A DNA stretch of 64,000 nucleotides from Inia geoffrensis (lineage: Eukaryota; Chordata; Mammalia; Artiodactyla; Iniidae), in assembly GCA_036417435.1 (NCBI GenBank), contig CM070899.1:4469001-4533000 (forward strand), read 5' to 3'. The notes below the pieces were generated by a model. That model saw only the letters and a list, made by a program, of their open reading frames with translations. It did no database searches and was not told the origin of the DNA. A program made the position numbers and the translations under genes. Shown here piece by piece: positions 10,877 to 22,753 of this stretch (its first letter is position 1; each line of letters starts with the position of its first letter).

Positions 10877-11098
10877 TTTTTTTAAACATCTTCATTGGAG
10901 TATAATTGCTTTACAATGCTGTGTTAGTTTCTGCTGTATAACAAAGTGAATCAGCTATACATATACATTTGTCCCCATATCTCTTCCCTCTTGCGTCTCC
11001 CTCCCCCCCACCCTCCCTATCCCACCCCTCTAGGTGGTCACAAAGCACCGAGCTGATCTCCCTGTGCCATGCGGCTGCTTCCCACTAGCTATCTATTG
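10877..11098 (-). mobile_element. L1 3' end, 5'-truncated
   Basis: A T run followed by aacatcttcattggagtata and the antisense L1 3'UTR (ggtggtcacaaagcac), as also seen at 62022 and, in sense, at the end of the L1 at 27.9 kb. It interrupts array DNA whose uninterrupted form is at 8265-8300 (tatatctcatctccaccca). Confidence 0.85.
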
Positions 11099-11189
11099 TC
11101 TCCACCCATATTTCCCGTAATTGGAAATTGGGTTTTTTTTCGCTCACCTAATATTTTAAAATTTTTATTTGGGTATAATTCAGCATAGT

Positions 11190-12470
11190 TTTGGAAGCCC
11201 TAACCACTGGTATCAGAGAAGAAAAGAATTAAAAGTGATCCAAATTGGAGAAGGAAATGTAAAACTGTCACTATTTGCCAACGATATCATATTATACATA
11301 TAAAATCATATATATGATAGCGGAAAACTAGCAGAGCTCTTCAATGAACTTGGAAAAGTTGCAGGATTCACAATTAATACACAGAAATCTCTTGCATTAC
11401 TACACTCTAACAACGGAAGTTCATAAATAGGGATTACGGAAACAATCACATTTACCGTTGCATCAAAAAGAATAAAATAGCTAGGAATAAACCTTCGTAA
11501 GGAAGCCAAAGACCTGTACTTAGAAAACATAAGATGCTGATGAAAGAAATAAAAGATGACACAAACAGATGATGAGATATACCATCTTCTTGGATGAAAG
11601 AATCAATATTCTGAAAATGGCTACATATCCAAAGAGATCTACAGATTCAATGCAATCCTTATCAAATTACCAATTTTTTTTTTCAGAATTAGAACAAAAA
11701 ACTTTACAATTTGTATGGAAATACAAAAGACCATGAATAGCCAAAGCAATCTGGAGAAAGAAAAACAGAGCTGGAGGAATCAGGCTCCCTGACTCCAGAC
11801 TCTTCTAGAGAGCTACAGTCATCAAACAGTATGGCACTGGCACAGAAACAGAAAGACAGATCAACGGTACAGGATAGACAGTCCAGAGGTAAACCCACGC
11901 ATTTATGGTCACCTAATCTATGCCAAAAGTGGCAAGCATACATACACAATGGAGAAGAGGCAGTCTCTTCAATAAGGGGTGCTGGGAAAACTGTACAGCT
12001 ACATGTAAAAGAATGAAATCAGAACACACCCTAGCACCATTCACAAAAATAAACTCCAAATGGATTAAAGACCTAAATGTAAGGCCAGATAGTGTAAAAC
12101 TTTTAGAGGAAAACATAGGGAGAACCCTCTGTGACACAAATTGCAGCAAGATCTTTTTTGATCCATCTCCGAAACTAATGAACATAAAAACAGTAATAAA
12201 CAAATGGGACCTAATTAAACATAAACGCTTTTGCACAGCAAAGGAAACCATTAACAAAACGAAAAGAAAACCCTCAGAATGGGGGAAAATATTTGCAAAC
12301 CAAGCAACTAACAAGGGATTAGTCTCCAAAATATACAAACAGCTCATGCAGCTCTGATTCATTTTGTTGTGCAGTGGAAGCTAACACGACATTGTAAAGC
12401 AACCATGCTCCAATACATATTAATTTAAAAAATAATAAATAAATAACAACAACCCAATCAAAAAATGGGC
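11190..12470 (+). pseudogene. L1 ORF2 fragment, plus strand, much decayed
   Basis: Reverse-transcriptase core to C-terminal part of ORF2. It starts near catagttttggaag and passes the FADD-equivalent region (ctgtcactatttgccaacga, Asp codon changed). Later it encodes IFFDPSPKLMNIKTVINKWD and [20 protein letters not shown]. Several frameshifts and stops. A small L1 3' tail piece (about 12357-12440) is inserted before the ORF2 sequence resumes. Confidence 0.8.
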
Positions 12471-12676
12471 ATAAGATCTAAATAGACATTTCTCCCAAGA
12501 AGGTATAGAGATCATTCACCTTTATTTTTAATTACATATGTATTTATAGATTCTCCCATTTTCCTATTTTAACAATAGAATGAAAAATAGGAACACAAGA
12601 CCAAAGTAAGCTCCTCATTTATTCCTGCCTATAGGATGTCTTCTTGAGTTGAGAATGGAATAGATTAATGTAATAT

Positions 12677-12749
12677 CGGACCTCAAAATTCCAGACAAGT
12701 ATTCCCTTTATATCACTCATACTGATGAACAGAAATCATCATCGATCCA
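12677..12749 (-). pseudogene. SNORD114: SNORD114-like snoRNA, box D changed
   Basis: Box C ATGATGA is perfect and the stem TGGATC/GGTCCG pairs. Box D reads TTGA in place of CTGA. The guide stretch is ATACTTGTCTGGAATT. C/D snoRNAs rarely tolerate a changed box D, so this is called decayed, though only by one base. Confidence 0.6.
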
Positions 12750-13057
12750 ATATTGGTCCTTTTTCTATGTACACATCTTTTTTTTGACTAAATAAAAAAT
12801 TCACTAATTATTTTTAGCAGTACAATTCAAGAAAAAATACGAAAAGCCTTCATCTATACAGAATAATTATTACTTAAATATATATGTCTCTTTAATACAT
12901 TGTTTTCTATACATGTATTAAACCATATAGTGGATTTTATATCCATACTCAACACTGGGATGCAGTCTCCTTCTTTATTTATATTCCTCATTTCTTATTA
13001 AATACATTGAATTACTTTAATAAAACCATAGAGGAAAGAACTTCTACTATGACTCAC

Positions 13058-13141
13058 AGTAATCTCCATCTCCTATTTCGCAGAGGCAAACCCACAGCTC
13101 ATATCCATGGACGATTCTAAATCACATCTAGTGACTTCACT
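13058..13141 (-). ncRNA. MEG8: host lncRNA exon, type a (84 nt)
   Basis: Donor GTGAGTCATA and acceptor cgtacacctcAG enclose an 84-nt body with ctcatatccatggacgatt on the plus strand, matching the conserved core of other a-type exons. Confidence 0.7.
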
Positions 13142-13604
13142 CTGAGGTGTACGCAACACAGAAGACGATAAAAATATTCAGACCTAATCACCACTATCTT
13201 TGTTTTCGGCATTTCTGTTACTCAGTATTTATGTTTTTATTACTTTTTCTCTCTAAATTTTTTACCTTGTTAAAAGAAAATCTCAGTCTTTTGTCTGAAG
13301 CAGAACAATTAAACTGACTCTTGCTTATGCATGTCTTTCTATCTAACCTTGGCCAACCAGGTGACCCTCACCCATTTATTTAATGGGCATCAGTGTTTTC
13401 AATATTTATTAGCAGTATCTTTTGTCTCGCTTCACCCTGTTTTTCCTTATGTTCATCTGTATTTGCTAAATGGTTCATTATAGATCTATTAATAATAACA
13501 AATCTGTCTATGAAATCCATACAAAAATGTGACCTATTTATATTCCTGTCATCTCTCTATAGAAACAGTTTCACCAGAAGGAAGAGACTACTTACGGTCT
13601 GGGT

Positions 13605-13675
13605 TGGACCTCAGAGTTTCAGACATGTTTTCATCATTCAGGACTCTTCCCGTCACAATCATCATCACTGTTCCA
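13605..13675 (-). ncRNA. SNORD114: box C/D snoRNA, SNORD114 family
   Basis: Overlapping box C candidates GTGATGA and ATGATGA, a perfect internal C' ATGATGA, and box D CTGA. Stem TGGAAC/GGTCCA has one mismatch. Guide variant ACATGTCTGAAACT, as in 200-270. Confidence 0.85.
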
Positions 13676-14249
13676 TCACTGAGTCTCTTTTCTTCCATCA
13701 TTTCTATATGGAAGAATAATAAAATAATATATGGTTCACTAAATATTCCAAGAATAACACCCTTCAATACCCCTAACCTCAGTTTACAGAATCATTTCCC
13801 ATTAAGGGTCCATCTCTTCCAATTTTTGACCTCAATCCTGCCCATTATCAATTATTCAAAAGAATATTTCTTTTATTTATCATTGAATTATGAGTAAGTC
13901 TTTGATTAACTTAATGCTTTTTACTCTTTTCTTTGTTCATTTCTATTTGTTTATTGACTAATTCAGTAAGTCATTCATAATAATTTTAAAATGATTAGTC
14001 ACAAAACCCAAGAAGAGTCGTGATATCGCTAACTGTAAATAGATCATTCTCACAGCAACGTACCTCTTTTTAAATTATATGCTATTATACATCTATGCGT
14101 TAATCAATTAGTGTTTAATGAAGTTCTATATCTATCACTGAGCTACACTGGCCTTCCGTTACTCTGTATGGAAGTTTCAAGTAATACACTGAATACACAG
14201 GGGAAAAAAAATCACTGAAACCAAGACGAGAAACTTGACTATTACCCAC

Positions 14250-14335
14250 ATTCGTCTCTGTGCTTCTAATACAGAGATGTAATCATAAGGTGCATCACCA
14301 TGGAATCAGGCTTCATCAGCACAAATGTGTCCATT
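14250..14335 (-). pseudogene. decayed host exon, acceptor lost
   Basis: Donor GTGGGTAATAG is present. The acceptor position on the plus strand reads ccattttgaa, giving AA instead of AG. Body otherwise a typical 86-nt type a exon. Confidence 0.55.
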
Positions 14336-14821
14336 TTGAACAATATGAAGCACAGTCCAGGAGAAAAAAAGAAAATTTATCTCAATTAACTCTTGCATTC
14401 TACATTTCTTTTACCCAGTCATTTAGGAATTGATAACTTTTTCTTAATGTAGAAATTGTTTTCTCTTAACAGAAAGAACAAGCTCATACTTAAGACTGAC
14501 TCAGAACAATAAAATTGACTCCTAATTGTTCAAGTCTATCTGATATCTGGAAAAAGTGATGACACGCTTGATCCATCTATTTCATAATGGTCATCAGTGC
14601 TGGAAATTTTTATTAATATTTCTTTCCTTGTCTCATCACAGATGTTCATAATGAGAACATAATTTACCTTTTCTTGGCAATCTATTATTTATGTAACTTT
14701 AATAGGGCGCTCATTGATCTAGTAATAATTTTAAAACTTAATCGAAGAACTTGAAAATTATACATTCCTAACATCTGTCCATAGGATCAGATAAACATGA
14801 AAATATAGAGTATGTATGTCT

Positions 14822-14895
14822 TGGACCTCAGGGTTCCAGATACTTATGATTCACCATCTGTACCTCAACCTCCACCAATCCTCATCATTGGTTCA
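14822..14895 (-). ncRNA. SNORD114: box C/D snoRNA, SNORD114 variant subfamily
   Basis: The only member of the AAGTATCTGGAA subgroup with both boxes intact: box C ATGATGA, box D CTGA, stem TGAACC/GGTCCA. It is the best candidate for an expressed member, since 6896 and 9526 are damaged. Confidence 0.8.
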
Positions 14896-15093
14896 TTTAA
14901 GCCCAATTTTAGTCCATTCATTTATATATTTGTATCAATTAAATCATTACTTCATTCATAGTAATAAAATAAATATATGATTAACAAAAGCCAAAGAACA
15001 AGACACTCGAATATCCCTAACTTCTCTCTAATCATTACCAAAATAGATTACAACTCTTTCATTAATGAATATCAATGTTATACAATATCAATT

Positions 15094-15424
15094 TTTAAAA
15101 ATAAATTTATTTATTTATTTATTTTTGGCTGCATTGGGTCTTTGTTGCTGCGCTCAGGCTTTCTCTAGTTGTGACAAGTAGGGGCTACTCTTCGTTGTGG
15201 TGTGTGGGCTTCTCATTGTGGTGGCTTCTCTCATTGCGGAGCACAGGCTCTAGGCACACAGGCTCAGTACTTGTGGCTCGTGGGCTCTTGAGCGCAGCTC
15301 AGTAGTTGTGGCACACGGGCTTAGTTGCTCTGCAGCATGTAGGATCTTCCTGGACAAGGGCTGGAACCCGTGTCCCCTGCGTTGGCAGGCAGATTCTAAC
15401 CACTGCACCACCAGGGAAGTCCCT
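15094..15424 (-). mobile_element. CHR-type SINE, long form
   Basis: Antisense tail at low coordinates and head (accaccagggaagtccc) at the high end. Flanked by an exact 12-bp target-site duplication acaatatcaatt at 15082-15093 and 15425-15436. It lies in a decayed module of the array, between snoRNA 14822 and exon 15575. Confidence 0.95.
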
Positions 15425-15574
15425 ACAATATCAATTAATCAGTATAAGGTTTCAGGTCATATTTATCAATGGGCCATTGTTAACCTGTTGATTGGATTTA
15501 TTACTTTTTAGAATACAATGAAAACACTTAAGTAAATTACCCAAACCAAGAGAGGAACATTGGTCATTACTCAC

Positions 15575-15652
15575 CTGGGTCTCTGTACCATAGCAACCTG
15601 AAAATGATAACCTTGATCACAATAGAGGCTGAAATCACTCTGAGCTTCTATT
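15575..15652 (-). ncRNA. MEG8: host lncRNA exon, type b (78 nt)
   Basis: Donor GTGAGTAATGA, acceptor agtacttttcAG; body with ctgggtctctgtaccatagc on the plus strand. Confidence 0.75.
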
Positions 15653-15793
15653 CTGAAAAGTACTAAACAGAAGGTGATAAAGATTGAGACTTTCTCTCCA
15701 TTTGTCCACATGTTTGTTTATTAATTCTTTCATTGCTTCAATTATAATAAAGAATGAAAATGCATGAAGAGAAAAAAGACATTTCTTTTGCAT

Positions 15794-15863
15794 CGGACCT
15801 CAGAGTTCCAGAACGTATTCACTGTACATGACTCATACGCCACCAGTAGTCATCATTGATCCA
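15794..15863 (-). ncRNA. SNORD114: box C/D snoRNA, SNORD114 family
   Basis: 70 nt: box C ATGATGA, box D CTGA, stem TGGATC/GGTCCG. The phrase GGTGGCGTATGAGTCATG after box C is the SNORD114 signature. Guide stretch ATACGTTCTGGAACT is one or two bases shorter than in sister copies. Confidence 0.88.
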
Positions 15864-16196
15864 ATACCATACCTCTTTTTACTCATTCATTTCTATATTA
15901 CTTATTGCTCAATTCATAATTCAGTAATTATAATTTTAAAAATGGTTATTCATTGGAATCACCAAAGAGCTTAGAAATCTCTAATATATATTTAGAATCA
16001 TTCTTGTGTCAACATCTTTCATTAATTACTCTCATTTTTCATTTTATGAATGAATCAATATAATACTTCATATTAATCCCATATTTCACTCTGGGCTATT
16101 TGGATTTCATTGATTATATTTCACAACTTGCAATAATACAGTCAATAGCTTTAAATAAAATATTGAAACTAAGGCCAAAATTTGTCTATTACTCAC

Positions 16197-16282
16197 ATGG
16201 TCTCCACAGTCCTAACACGTGAATGCAACCAGAGCTCTCAGAACCACAGAAGAATCCTTCAACCAGCTTAAGTGCTCCCATT
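16197..16282 (-). ncRNA. MEG8: host lncRNA exon, type a (86 nt)
   Basis: Donor GTGAGTAATAG, acceptor tgtacctcttAG. Confidence 0.75.
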
Positions 16283-16771
16283 CTAAGAGGTACAGAGCAG
16301 AAAAGATGATAAAAAATTTCAGACCTTATCTCCATTGATCTTTGTTATCCACATTTCATTTACTCATTTAGGCATTCATTAATTTTGCATAACATAGTAT
16401 TTTTTCCTCTTAAGAAAACCTTAAACTTGAGACTGACCCAGATCAACAATGTTGACTCTTACTTATCAGTGTCTGTATGATCCTTTCAGCAAAAGGGCAA
16501 AACACTTATTCGTTTATTGCTTAAAGGCCATGAATGTTTTCTATTTTATTAATAATATTTCTTGCCTGACCACATTATGTTCCTAATGAACAATGCTTTG
16601 CTGCCTTCTTTTTATGTGTTTTTTTACATTTTTTAATGGCTAGATTGCTGATTTATTATTAATAGTATGTCTAAATCTATTAACCCAGAATAGGAATATA
16701 ACGTTTGTATATTCCTAACATCGACCCATGGGGTCATTTATAACAGAAGATAGGCTAGATTTTGCGTTGTG

Positions 16772-16844
16772 TGGAATCAGGGTTACAGACACATGGTATT
16801 CACCATATATGACTCCTATGCCTCAAGTCATGGCCAATTGTACA
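16772..16844 (-). pseudogene. decayed SNORD114-like snoRNA
   Basis: Body recognisable (acagacacatggtattcacc; atatgactcctatgcc). Box D CTGA survives, but box C is reduced to CATGACT and the stem is lost. Confidence 0.55.
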
Positions 16845-16920
16845 GGAGAGGCAGTTTTCTCTACTGACCTCTACATTTGTTTATTAATTAATTCCCTATT
16901 ATTTAAATAAACATAAATCA

Positions 16921-17289
16921 GGGACTTCCCTGGTGGCCCAGTGGTTGAGAGACCACCTGCCGATGCAGGGGACACGGGTTCAATCCCTGGTCCGGGGAGA
17001 TCCCACGTGCTGCAGAGCAACAAAGCCCATGCACCACAACTACTGAGCCCGCACACCCTAGAGCCCTCATGCCGCAACTACTGAGCCCATGTGCTGCAAC
17101 TACTGAAGCCTGTGCGCTCTAGGGCCCGCTTGCCACAACTACTGAAGCCGCATGTCTACAGCCCGTTCTCCACAACAAGAGAAGCCACTGCAACGAGAAG
17201 CCCCGCGCACCACAATGAAGAGTAGCTCCCACTCGCCACAACCAGAGAAAGCCTGTGCGCAGCAACGAAGACCCCACAAAGTCAAATAA
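16921..17289 (+). mobile_element. CHR-type SINE, long form
   Basis: Head gggacttccctggtggccca, body with repeated cacaactactgagcc units, tail gcagcaacgaagacc then A/T-rich. Flanked by an 8-bp duplication ataaatca (16913-16920 and 17290-17297). Confidence 0.92.
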
Positions 17290-17556
17290 ATAAATCACAC
17301 AAAAAACTATGTGGAAGAGTCTTGAATATCCCTAACATTTATCTATACAATCATTTCCCCTGACACCCAACTCTTTCATTAACTGAACTCAAGTGTTTCA
17401 TATATGGATTAATCATATTGTTTTGTATCAATGGTATTTGACATTAGCATGCTTGGACTTTTTTATTGTATCTAATTTTTTAAATAATATCTTTTAAAGT
17501 AATAATTAAAAAAAAATATGGCTCAATCCAAGACAAGAACATTGACTACTACTCAC

Positions 17557-17640
17557 ATTGTTCTCCATCCTCCTAACACAGATGCAACCATCGGGCTCCT
17601 GTCCATGGAAGATGCTTAAATCAGCTCAAGGGCATCCATT
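17557..17640 (-). ncRNA. MEG8: host lncRNA exon, type a (84 nt)
   Basis: Donor GTGAGTAGTAG, acceptor tgtacttctcAG. The body contains the well conserved plus-strand core ccatggaagatgcttaaatc, so this is one of the least diverged exons. Confidence 0.8.
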
Positions 17641-18169
17641 CTGAGAAGTACATGTCAGAGCAGATAATAAAATATTGAGAACTAATCTCCATTGATCCTT
17701 GCTTCTGCATTTCATTTTTAGTGACTTAGACAATCATTAATTTGGAGTATGTTTATTTCATTTTCTCTTAAAAAAGTGAACTTAAAACTTGTCCCTGACA
17801 CAGAAAATGAGCCGTGACTTACAGTAAGTAATCTCACTGATTACAGTAAATAATCTTACTATTGTCTGTATTATTCTTAGCCAAGGATTTAACAGTTATG
17901 CACCATTTGTTTCTCTTTGGACTTCACTGTTTTCAAATTTATTAACAGTATTTCTTGCATGACCACATATTTTTATAATTGGATAAGGATTCACCCGTTC
18001 AGCTTTATTTATTTACATATTTGGTTTTTGATTATTTCATTTCTCCAATTATAACAGTAAAGTGAAAATGCATGAATGAACACAAAGAATAAACAAGATC
18101 CTTGTATATTCCTGACTTTTATCTATAGGATCTTCACAAACAGAGTTAATGCATTAGATTTCTTTTTGC

Positions 18170-18241
18170 TGGACCTCAGAGTTTCAGACACATATTATTT
18201 ATCATCCTTGATTCAAATCATCAGTCATCATCATTGGTCCA
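18170..18241 (-). ncRNA. SNORD114: box C/D snoRNA, SNORD114 family
   Basis: 72 nt, stem TGGACC/GGTCCA perfect, box C ATGATGA (in a run ATGATGATGA), box D CTGA. Guide stretch ATATGTGTCTGAAACT. Confidence 0.9.
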
Positions 18242-18362
18242 GGATTGGCTCAATTTCTCTTTGTTCATTTCTAAACTGTTTATTAATTCATTAATTCACA
18301 CTAAGCATACAGTAACTACTCTTAAGCAAACCACCCAAACCAACACGAGAACTTTGACTTAC

Positions 18363-18447
18363 AGTGGTCTCCATGCTTCTAATGTATAGATGCAACCAAA
18401 GAGCTTGTGATCATGTAAGATGGTTAAATCCCTCAAGGGTGTTCACT
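18363..18447 (-). ncRNA. MEG8: host lncRNA exon, type a (85 nt)
   Basis: Donor GTAAGTCAAAG, close to the ideal mammalian donor; acceptor tatactcctcAG. Confidence 0.78.
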
Positions 18448-18937
18448 CTGAGGAGTATAGAGCAGAACAGTTTATAAAAATAAAAAAAAAAAAAAGTTAG
18501 GACCTTATCTGCATTGGTCCTTCCTTTCCACATCACTTACTCCAATTTTGTAGGTATTCATTAATTTTTCATTATACATACACATTTTTTCTATTAACAA
18601 AGAGAACAACCTCAACCTTCCAACTGATCCAGAATAATGAAACTGACTGTTAATTATCTATGTCTACATGATCCTTAGCCAAAGAAGTAACACCCGTGAT
18701 CCATTTATTTCTGAAAGGGCTTCACTGTTTTCAACATTTATTAATAATATATCTTGCCTCACTACATATGTTCATGATTGAATAATGCTTCATTTTCACT
18801 TTTATCTTTCTCTAACGGTTCTATCTATGACCCATTAAATCTATGAATCTAATATAAGAACATGACCTTTGTATATTTCTGACAGTTGTCTATATGATCA
18901 TTTCCAAAAGAAGGATCGAGCACATTATGTTGTGTAT

Positions 18938-19009
18938 TGGATCTCAGCATTTCACACACTTATTTTCATCATCCACTGCTCATATGTCACCAGTAGTCAT
19001 CAATGTCAT
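18938..19009 (-). pseudogene. SNORD114-like snoRNA, box C and stem weakened
   Basis: Box D CTGA present. Box C reads TTGATGA, where the first purine is replaced, and the 5' stem arm TGACAT no longer pairs with GATCCA. Internal C' GATGATGA is intact. Confidence 0.55.
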
Positions 19010-19364
19010 GTTTTTCCATATTAGGGTGTCATTTACTTCATTGGTGTTTGTATTGATTAAACTATTAATAATTATTAATGATTAAACTATTAATAATTAT
19101 TAATTCTTTGATAATAATAAGTATATAATTCACACACACACAACCAAGAGCAAGATTGTACAGTCTGTCTACACAATCATTTCCCACATGGATCGTATCT
19201 CTTCTGTTATTCAATCTCAGTGTTATACATTATTGATTAATCAACGTTTCATACATATTTATCATTGACAATAGTTAACTTTTTGATTTAAGAATTTTTA
19301 ATAATACCATGAACACCCTTAAACGAAGACCCAAACCAAGACAAGATCTTTGACCATTACCTAC

Positions 19365-19440
19365 CTTTGTCTCTTTCCTGACAGAGGCACTGCAGTCACC
19401 TTGATCATGGTGGAAGTTGAAATCAGCTCCAGTATCTGTT
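19365..19440 (-). ncRNA. MEG8: host lncRNA exon, type b (76 nt)
   Basis: Donor GTAGGTAATGG, acceptor ggtactcttcAG. Plus-strand body starts ctttgtctctttcctgaca, as in 34813-34873 and 40665-40741. Confidence 0.75.
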
Positions 19441-19728
19441 CTGAAGAGTACCAAGCAGAGAAGGTAATAAAAAGATTGAGACATTCATGCCATTAAGCTA
19501 TACTTTCTACCATTCATATACATAGTAATTTAGATATTTATTAATTTATAGTAATATTTATTTTTCTCTTAATCAATCAAACATCAACCTTACTCTGCTA
19601 TTGATTCTTTTATAACAATATTTTTTAAGTCTATGGCCACAAGTTCAAGAAAAAGATCCTTGCATATATGTGACAAATGTCTAATGGAACATGTCAAACA
19701 GGGTGAACATACTAGATTCTTTTTAAGT

Positions 19729-19801
19729 TGGACCTCAGAGCTCCCGACACGTAATATTCACTGTATATGACTCATATGCGCCAGTCATCATCATTGGTCC
19801 A
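19729..19801 (-). ncRNA. SNORD114: box C/D snoRNA, SNORD114 family
   Basis: 73 nt with perfect stem, box C ATGATGA and box D CTGA. Guide stretch TTACGTGTCGGGAGCT carries two changes from the common form. It is the last intact copy before the 13-kb snoRNA-poor stretch that contains the full-length L1. Confidence 0.9.
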
Positions 19802-20059
19802 TAATTTACGCTTATTCATCTTTTGTTTAACTCAATCATTCACAAATAATAAAATAAATTCATGTAAATCACAAAAACCTAAGAAGTTTCTTGAAAATTC
19901 CTAAGCTCTGTCTATAGAATTATTTCCCACAGAGACTAATCTCTTTCTCTATTTGACCTCAATGTTTAATATGTCAATTAATCAACATCATGCTTCATGT
20001 CAACACCAGCTTCATTATCAGGCTATGGTTGGTCTTCTGTCATTATATTTCATAGATAC

Positions 20060-20172
20060 TTTTTTTCTGGCTGTGCAACATGTGGGATCTTAGTTCCCCA
20101 ATGAGGGACTGAACCCTCACCCCCTGCAGTGGAAGCATGGAGTCTTCACTGCTGGACCACCAGGGAAGTCCC
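20060..20172 (-). mobile_element. short tRNA-derived SINE (CHR/Bov-tA type)
   Basis: T run, ctggctgtgcaacatgtggg, then the antisense head ending accaccagggaagtccc. About 110 bp without the long repeat body seen in the other SINEs. Confidence 0.85.
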
Positions 20173-20223
20173 TGATAGTGAATGCCATTAGTCGCCTCGA
20201 CAAGAAATTTAATTATTACTTAC

Positions 20224-20307
20224 GCTGGTCCTCACATGTAGATGCAAACGTAAATTTTTTGATCACGGGGATCATGGCAGAACCTTGAACAGCATTCAGT
20301 ACCCACC
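20224..20307 (-). ncRNA. MEG8: host lncRNA exon, type a (84 nt)
   Basis: Donor GTAAGTAATAA, acceptor tgtactcctcAG. The SINE ends only 52 bp from the donor, so it lies in the downstream intron. Confidence 0.72.
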
Positions 20308-20711
20308 CTGAGGAGTACAAAGCATAGCAGATGATAAAATGATTGAAGCATTATTTCCATTGATCATTGCTGTCCACATTTCATTTTCTTAGGCATTTAA
20401 ATATTTACTAATTGATGTTAATAATTCTTTGTCTCATCTCCTAAAAAAAGAGAACAACATTGAACTGACTACTGATCCAGAACAGTAACATTGACTATAT
20501 ATTATCCCTGGCTATGTGATAGTTAGCCAAAGAGGTAATACCCTTTAACCAATTATTTCTTTTATTTTTTTAATACAACTCAAGTAAATTTATTACATAA
20601 AACAAAAATATGACAAGGCCAAGTAAAATGAAGGCTCAGTGTTTGGTATAAGTGAAAAAATTATTCATGAAAATTCAAGATAGGTCAATTGCTACTAAAA
20701 TACTTGCCAGA

Positions 20712-22753
20712 GAGAGGAGCTTCAAGATGGCGGAAGAGTAAGACGCGGAGATCCCCTTCCTCCCCACAAATACATCAGAAATACATCTACTCGTGGAACA
20801 ACTCCTACAGAACACCTACTGAACGCTGGCAGAAGACCTCAGACCTCCAAAAAGGCAAGAAACTCCCCCACGTACCTGGGTAGGGCAAAAGGGAAAAGAA
20901 AAAACAGAGACAAAAGAATAGGGACGGCACCTGCACCAATGGGAGGGAGCTGTGAAGGAGGAAACGTTTCCACACACTAGAAGCCCCTTCTCGGGTGGAG
21001 ACGGCGGGTGGCGGAGGGGGAGCTTCGGAGCCGCAGAGGAGAGCGCAGCAACAGGGGTGCAGAGGGCAACGCGGAGAGATTCCCGCATAGAGGATCAGGG
21101 CCGACCGGCACTCACCAGCCCGAGAGGCTTGTCTGCTCACCCGCCCGGGCGGGCGGGGCTGGGAGCTGAGGCTCGGGCTTCAGGCGGAGCGCCGGGAGAG
21201 GACTGGGGTTGGCGGCGTGAGCACAGCCTGCAGGGGGTTAGTGCGCCACGGATAGACGGGAGGGAGTCCGGGGAAAAGCCTGGACCTGCCGAAGAGGCAA
21301 GAGACTATTTCTTCCCTCTTTATTTCCTGCTGCGCGAGGAGAGGGGATAAAGAACGCTGCTTAAAGGAACTCCAGAGACGGGCGCGAGCCGCGGCTAACA
21401 GCACGGACCCCAGAGACGGGCATGAGACGCTAAGGCTGCTGCTGCTGCCGCCACCAAGAAGCCTGTGTGCGAGCACAGGTCACTATCCACACCCCACTTC
21501 CGGGGAGCCTGTGCAGCCCGCCACTGCCAGGGTCCCGGGATCCAGGGACAACTTCCCCGGGAGAACGCACGGCGCGCCTCAGGCTGCTGCAACGTCACGC
21601 CGGCCTCTGCCGCCGCAGGCCCGCCCCGCACTCCGTGCCCCTCCCTCCCACCGGCCTGAGTGCGCCAGAGCCCCCGAGTCAGCGGCTCCTTTAACCCCGT
21701 CCTGTCTGAGCGAAGAACAGACGCCCTCAGGCAACCTACATGCAGAGGCGGGGCCAAGGCCAAAGCTGAGCCCCAGGAGCTGTGAGAACAAAGAAGAGAA
21801 AGGGAAATCTCTCCCAGCAGCCTCAGAAGCAGTGGATTAAAGCTCCACAGTCAACTTGATGTACCTGCATCTGTGGAATACCTGAATAGACAGCTAGTCA
21901 TCCCAAACTGAGGAGGTGGACTTTAGGAGAAATGATATATATATACGTATATATTTCTTTTTTCCCCTTTTTCTCTTTACGTGAGTGTCTATGTCTATGC
22001 TTCTGTGTGAGATTTTGTCTGTATAGCTTTGCTTTTACCATTTGTCCTAGGGTTCTGTCTGTCCGTTTTTTTTTTTTTTTTTTTTTTAGTATAGTTTTTC
22101 GCACTTGTTATAATTGGTGGATTTGTTTTTTGGTTTGGTTGCTCTCTTCTTTCTTTCTTTCTTTTTTTATTACTTTAAAAACTTTTAATAATTATTTTTA
22201 ATAACTTTTATTTTCTTTTATCTTCTTCTTTCCTTCTTTCTTTCTTTTTCTCCCTTTTATTCTGAGTCATGTGGATGACAGGCCCATGGTGCTCCAGCCA
22301 GGCATCAGGGCTCTGCCTCTGAGGTGGGAGAGCGAGGTTCAGGACATTGGTCCACAAAGGACCTTCCAGCTCCATGTAATATCAAACGGCGAAAATCTCC
22401 CAGAGATCTCCATCTCAATGCCAAGACCCAGCTCCACGCAAAAGACCAGCAAGCTACAGTGCTGGTCACAACTAGCAAGACAGGAACACAACCCCACCCA
22501 TTAGCAGAGAGGCTGCCTAAAATCATAATAAGGCCACAGACACCCCAAAACACACCACCAGACGTGGACCTGCCCACCAGAAAGACAAGATCCAGCCTCA
22601 TCCACCAGAACACAGGCACGGGTCCCCTCCACCAGGAAGCCTACACAACCCACTGAACCAACCTTAGCCACTGGGGACAGACACCAAAAACAACAGGAAC
22701 TACGAACCTGCAGCCTGTGAAAAGAAGACCCCAAACACAGTAAGTTAAGCAAA
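20712..22753 (+). promoter_or_regulatory. L1 5'UTR, CpG-rich promoter region
   Basis: A roughly 2-kb leader with a GC- and CpG-rich part at about 20940-21790 (cggcgggtggcggaggggga; gcgggcggggctgggag), which stands out from the AT-rich array. A T run near 22063-22087 and CT-rich sequence follow. L1 leaders have internal sense and often antisense promoter activity; an antisense transcript here would run with the host RNA. That activity is inference. Confidence 0.75.

Larger units (their letters stand above)
12471..20697 (-). repeat. SNORD114-type array, middle segment
   Basis: Array units with snoRNA copies at 12677, 13605, 14822, 15794, 16772, 18170, 18938 and 19729, and host exons at 13058, 15575, 16197, 17557, 18363, 19365 and 20224. 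Three SINEs are inserted. Linker DNA between modules is AT-rich and homologous from unit to unit. The segment ends at the target site of the full-length L1. Confidence 0.85.

Noticed and set aside
20952..21840. Several overlapping open frames of 60-130 codons on both strands
   Set aside because: They fall in the CpG-rich L1 5'UTR where stops are rare by composition; no frame stands out.
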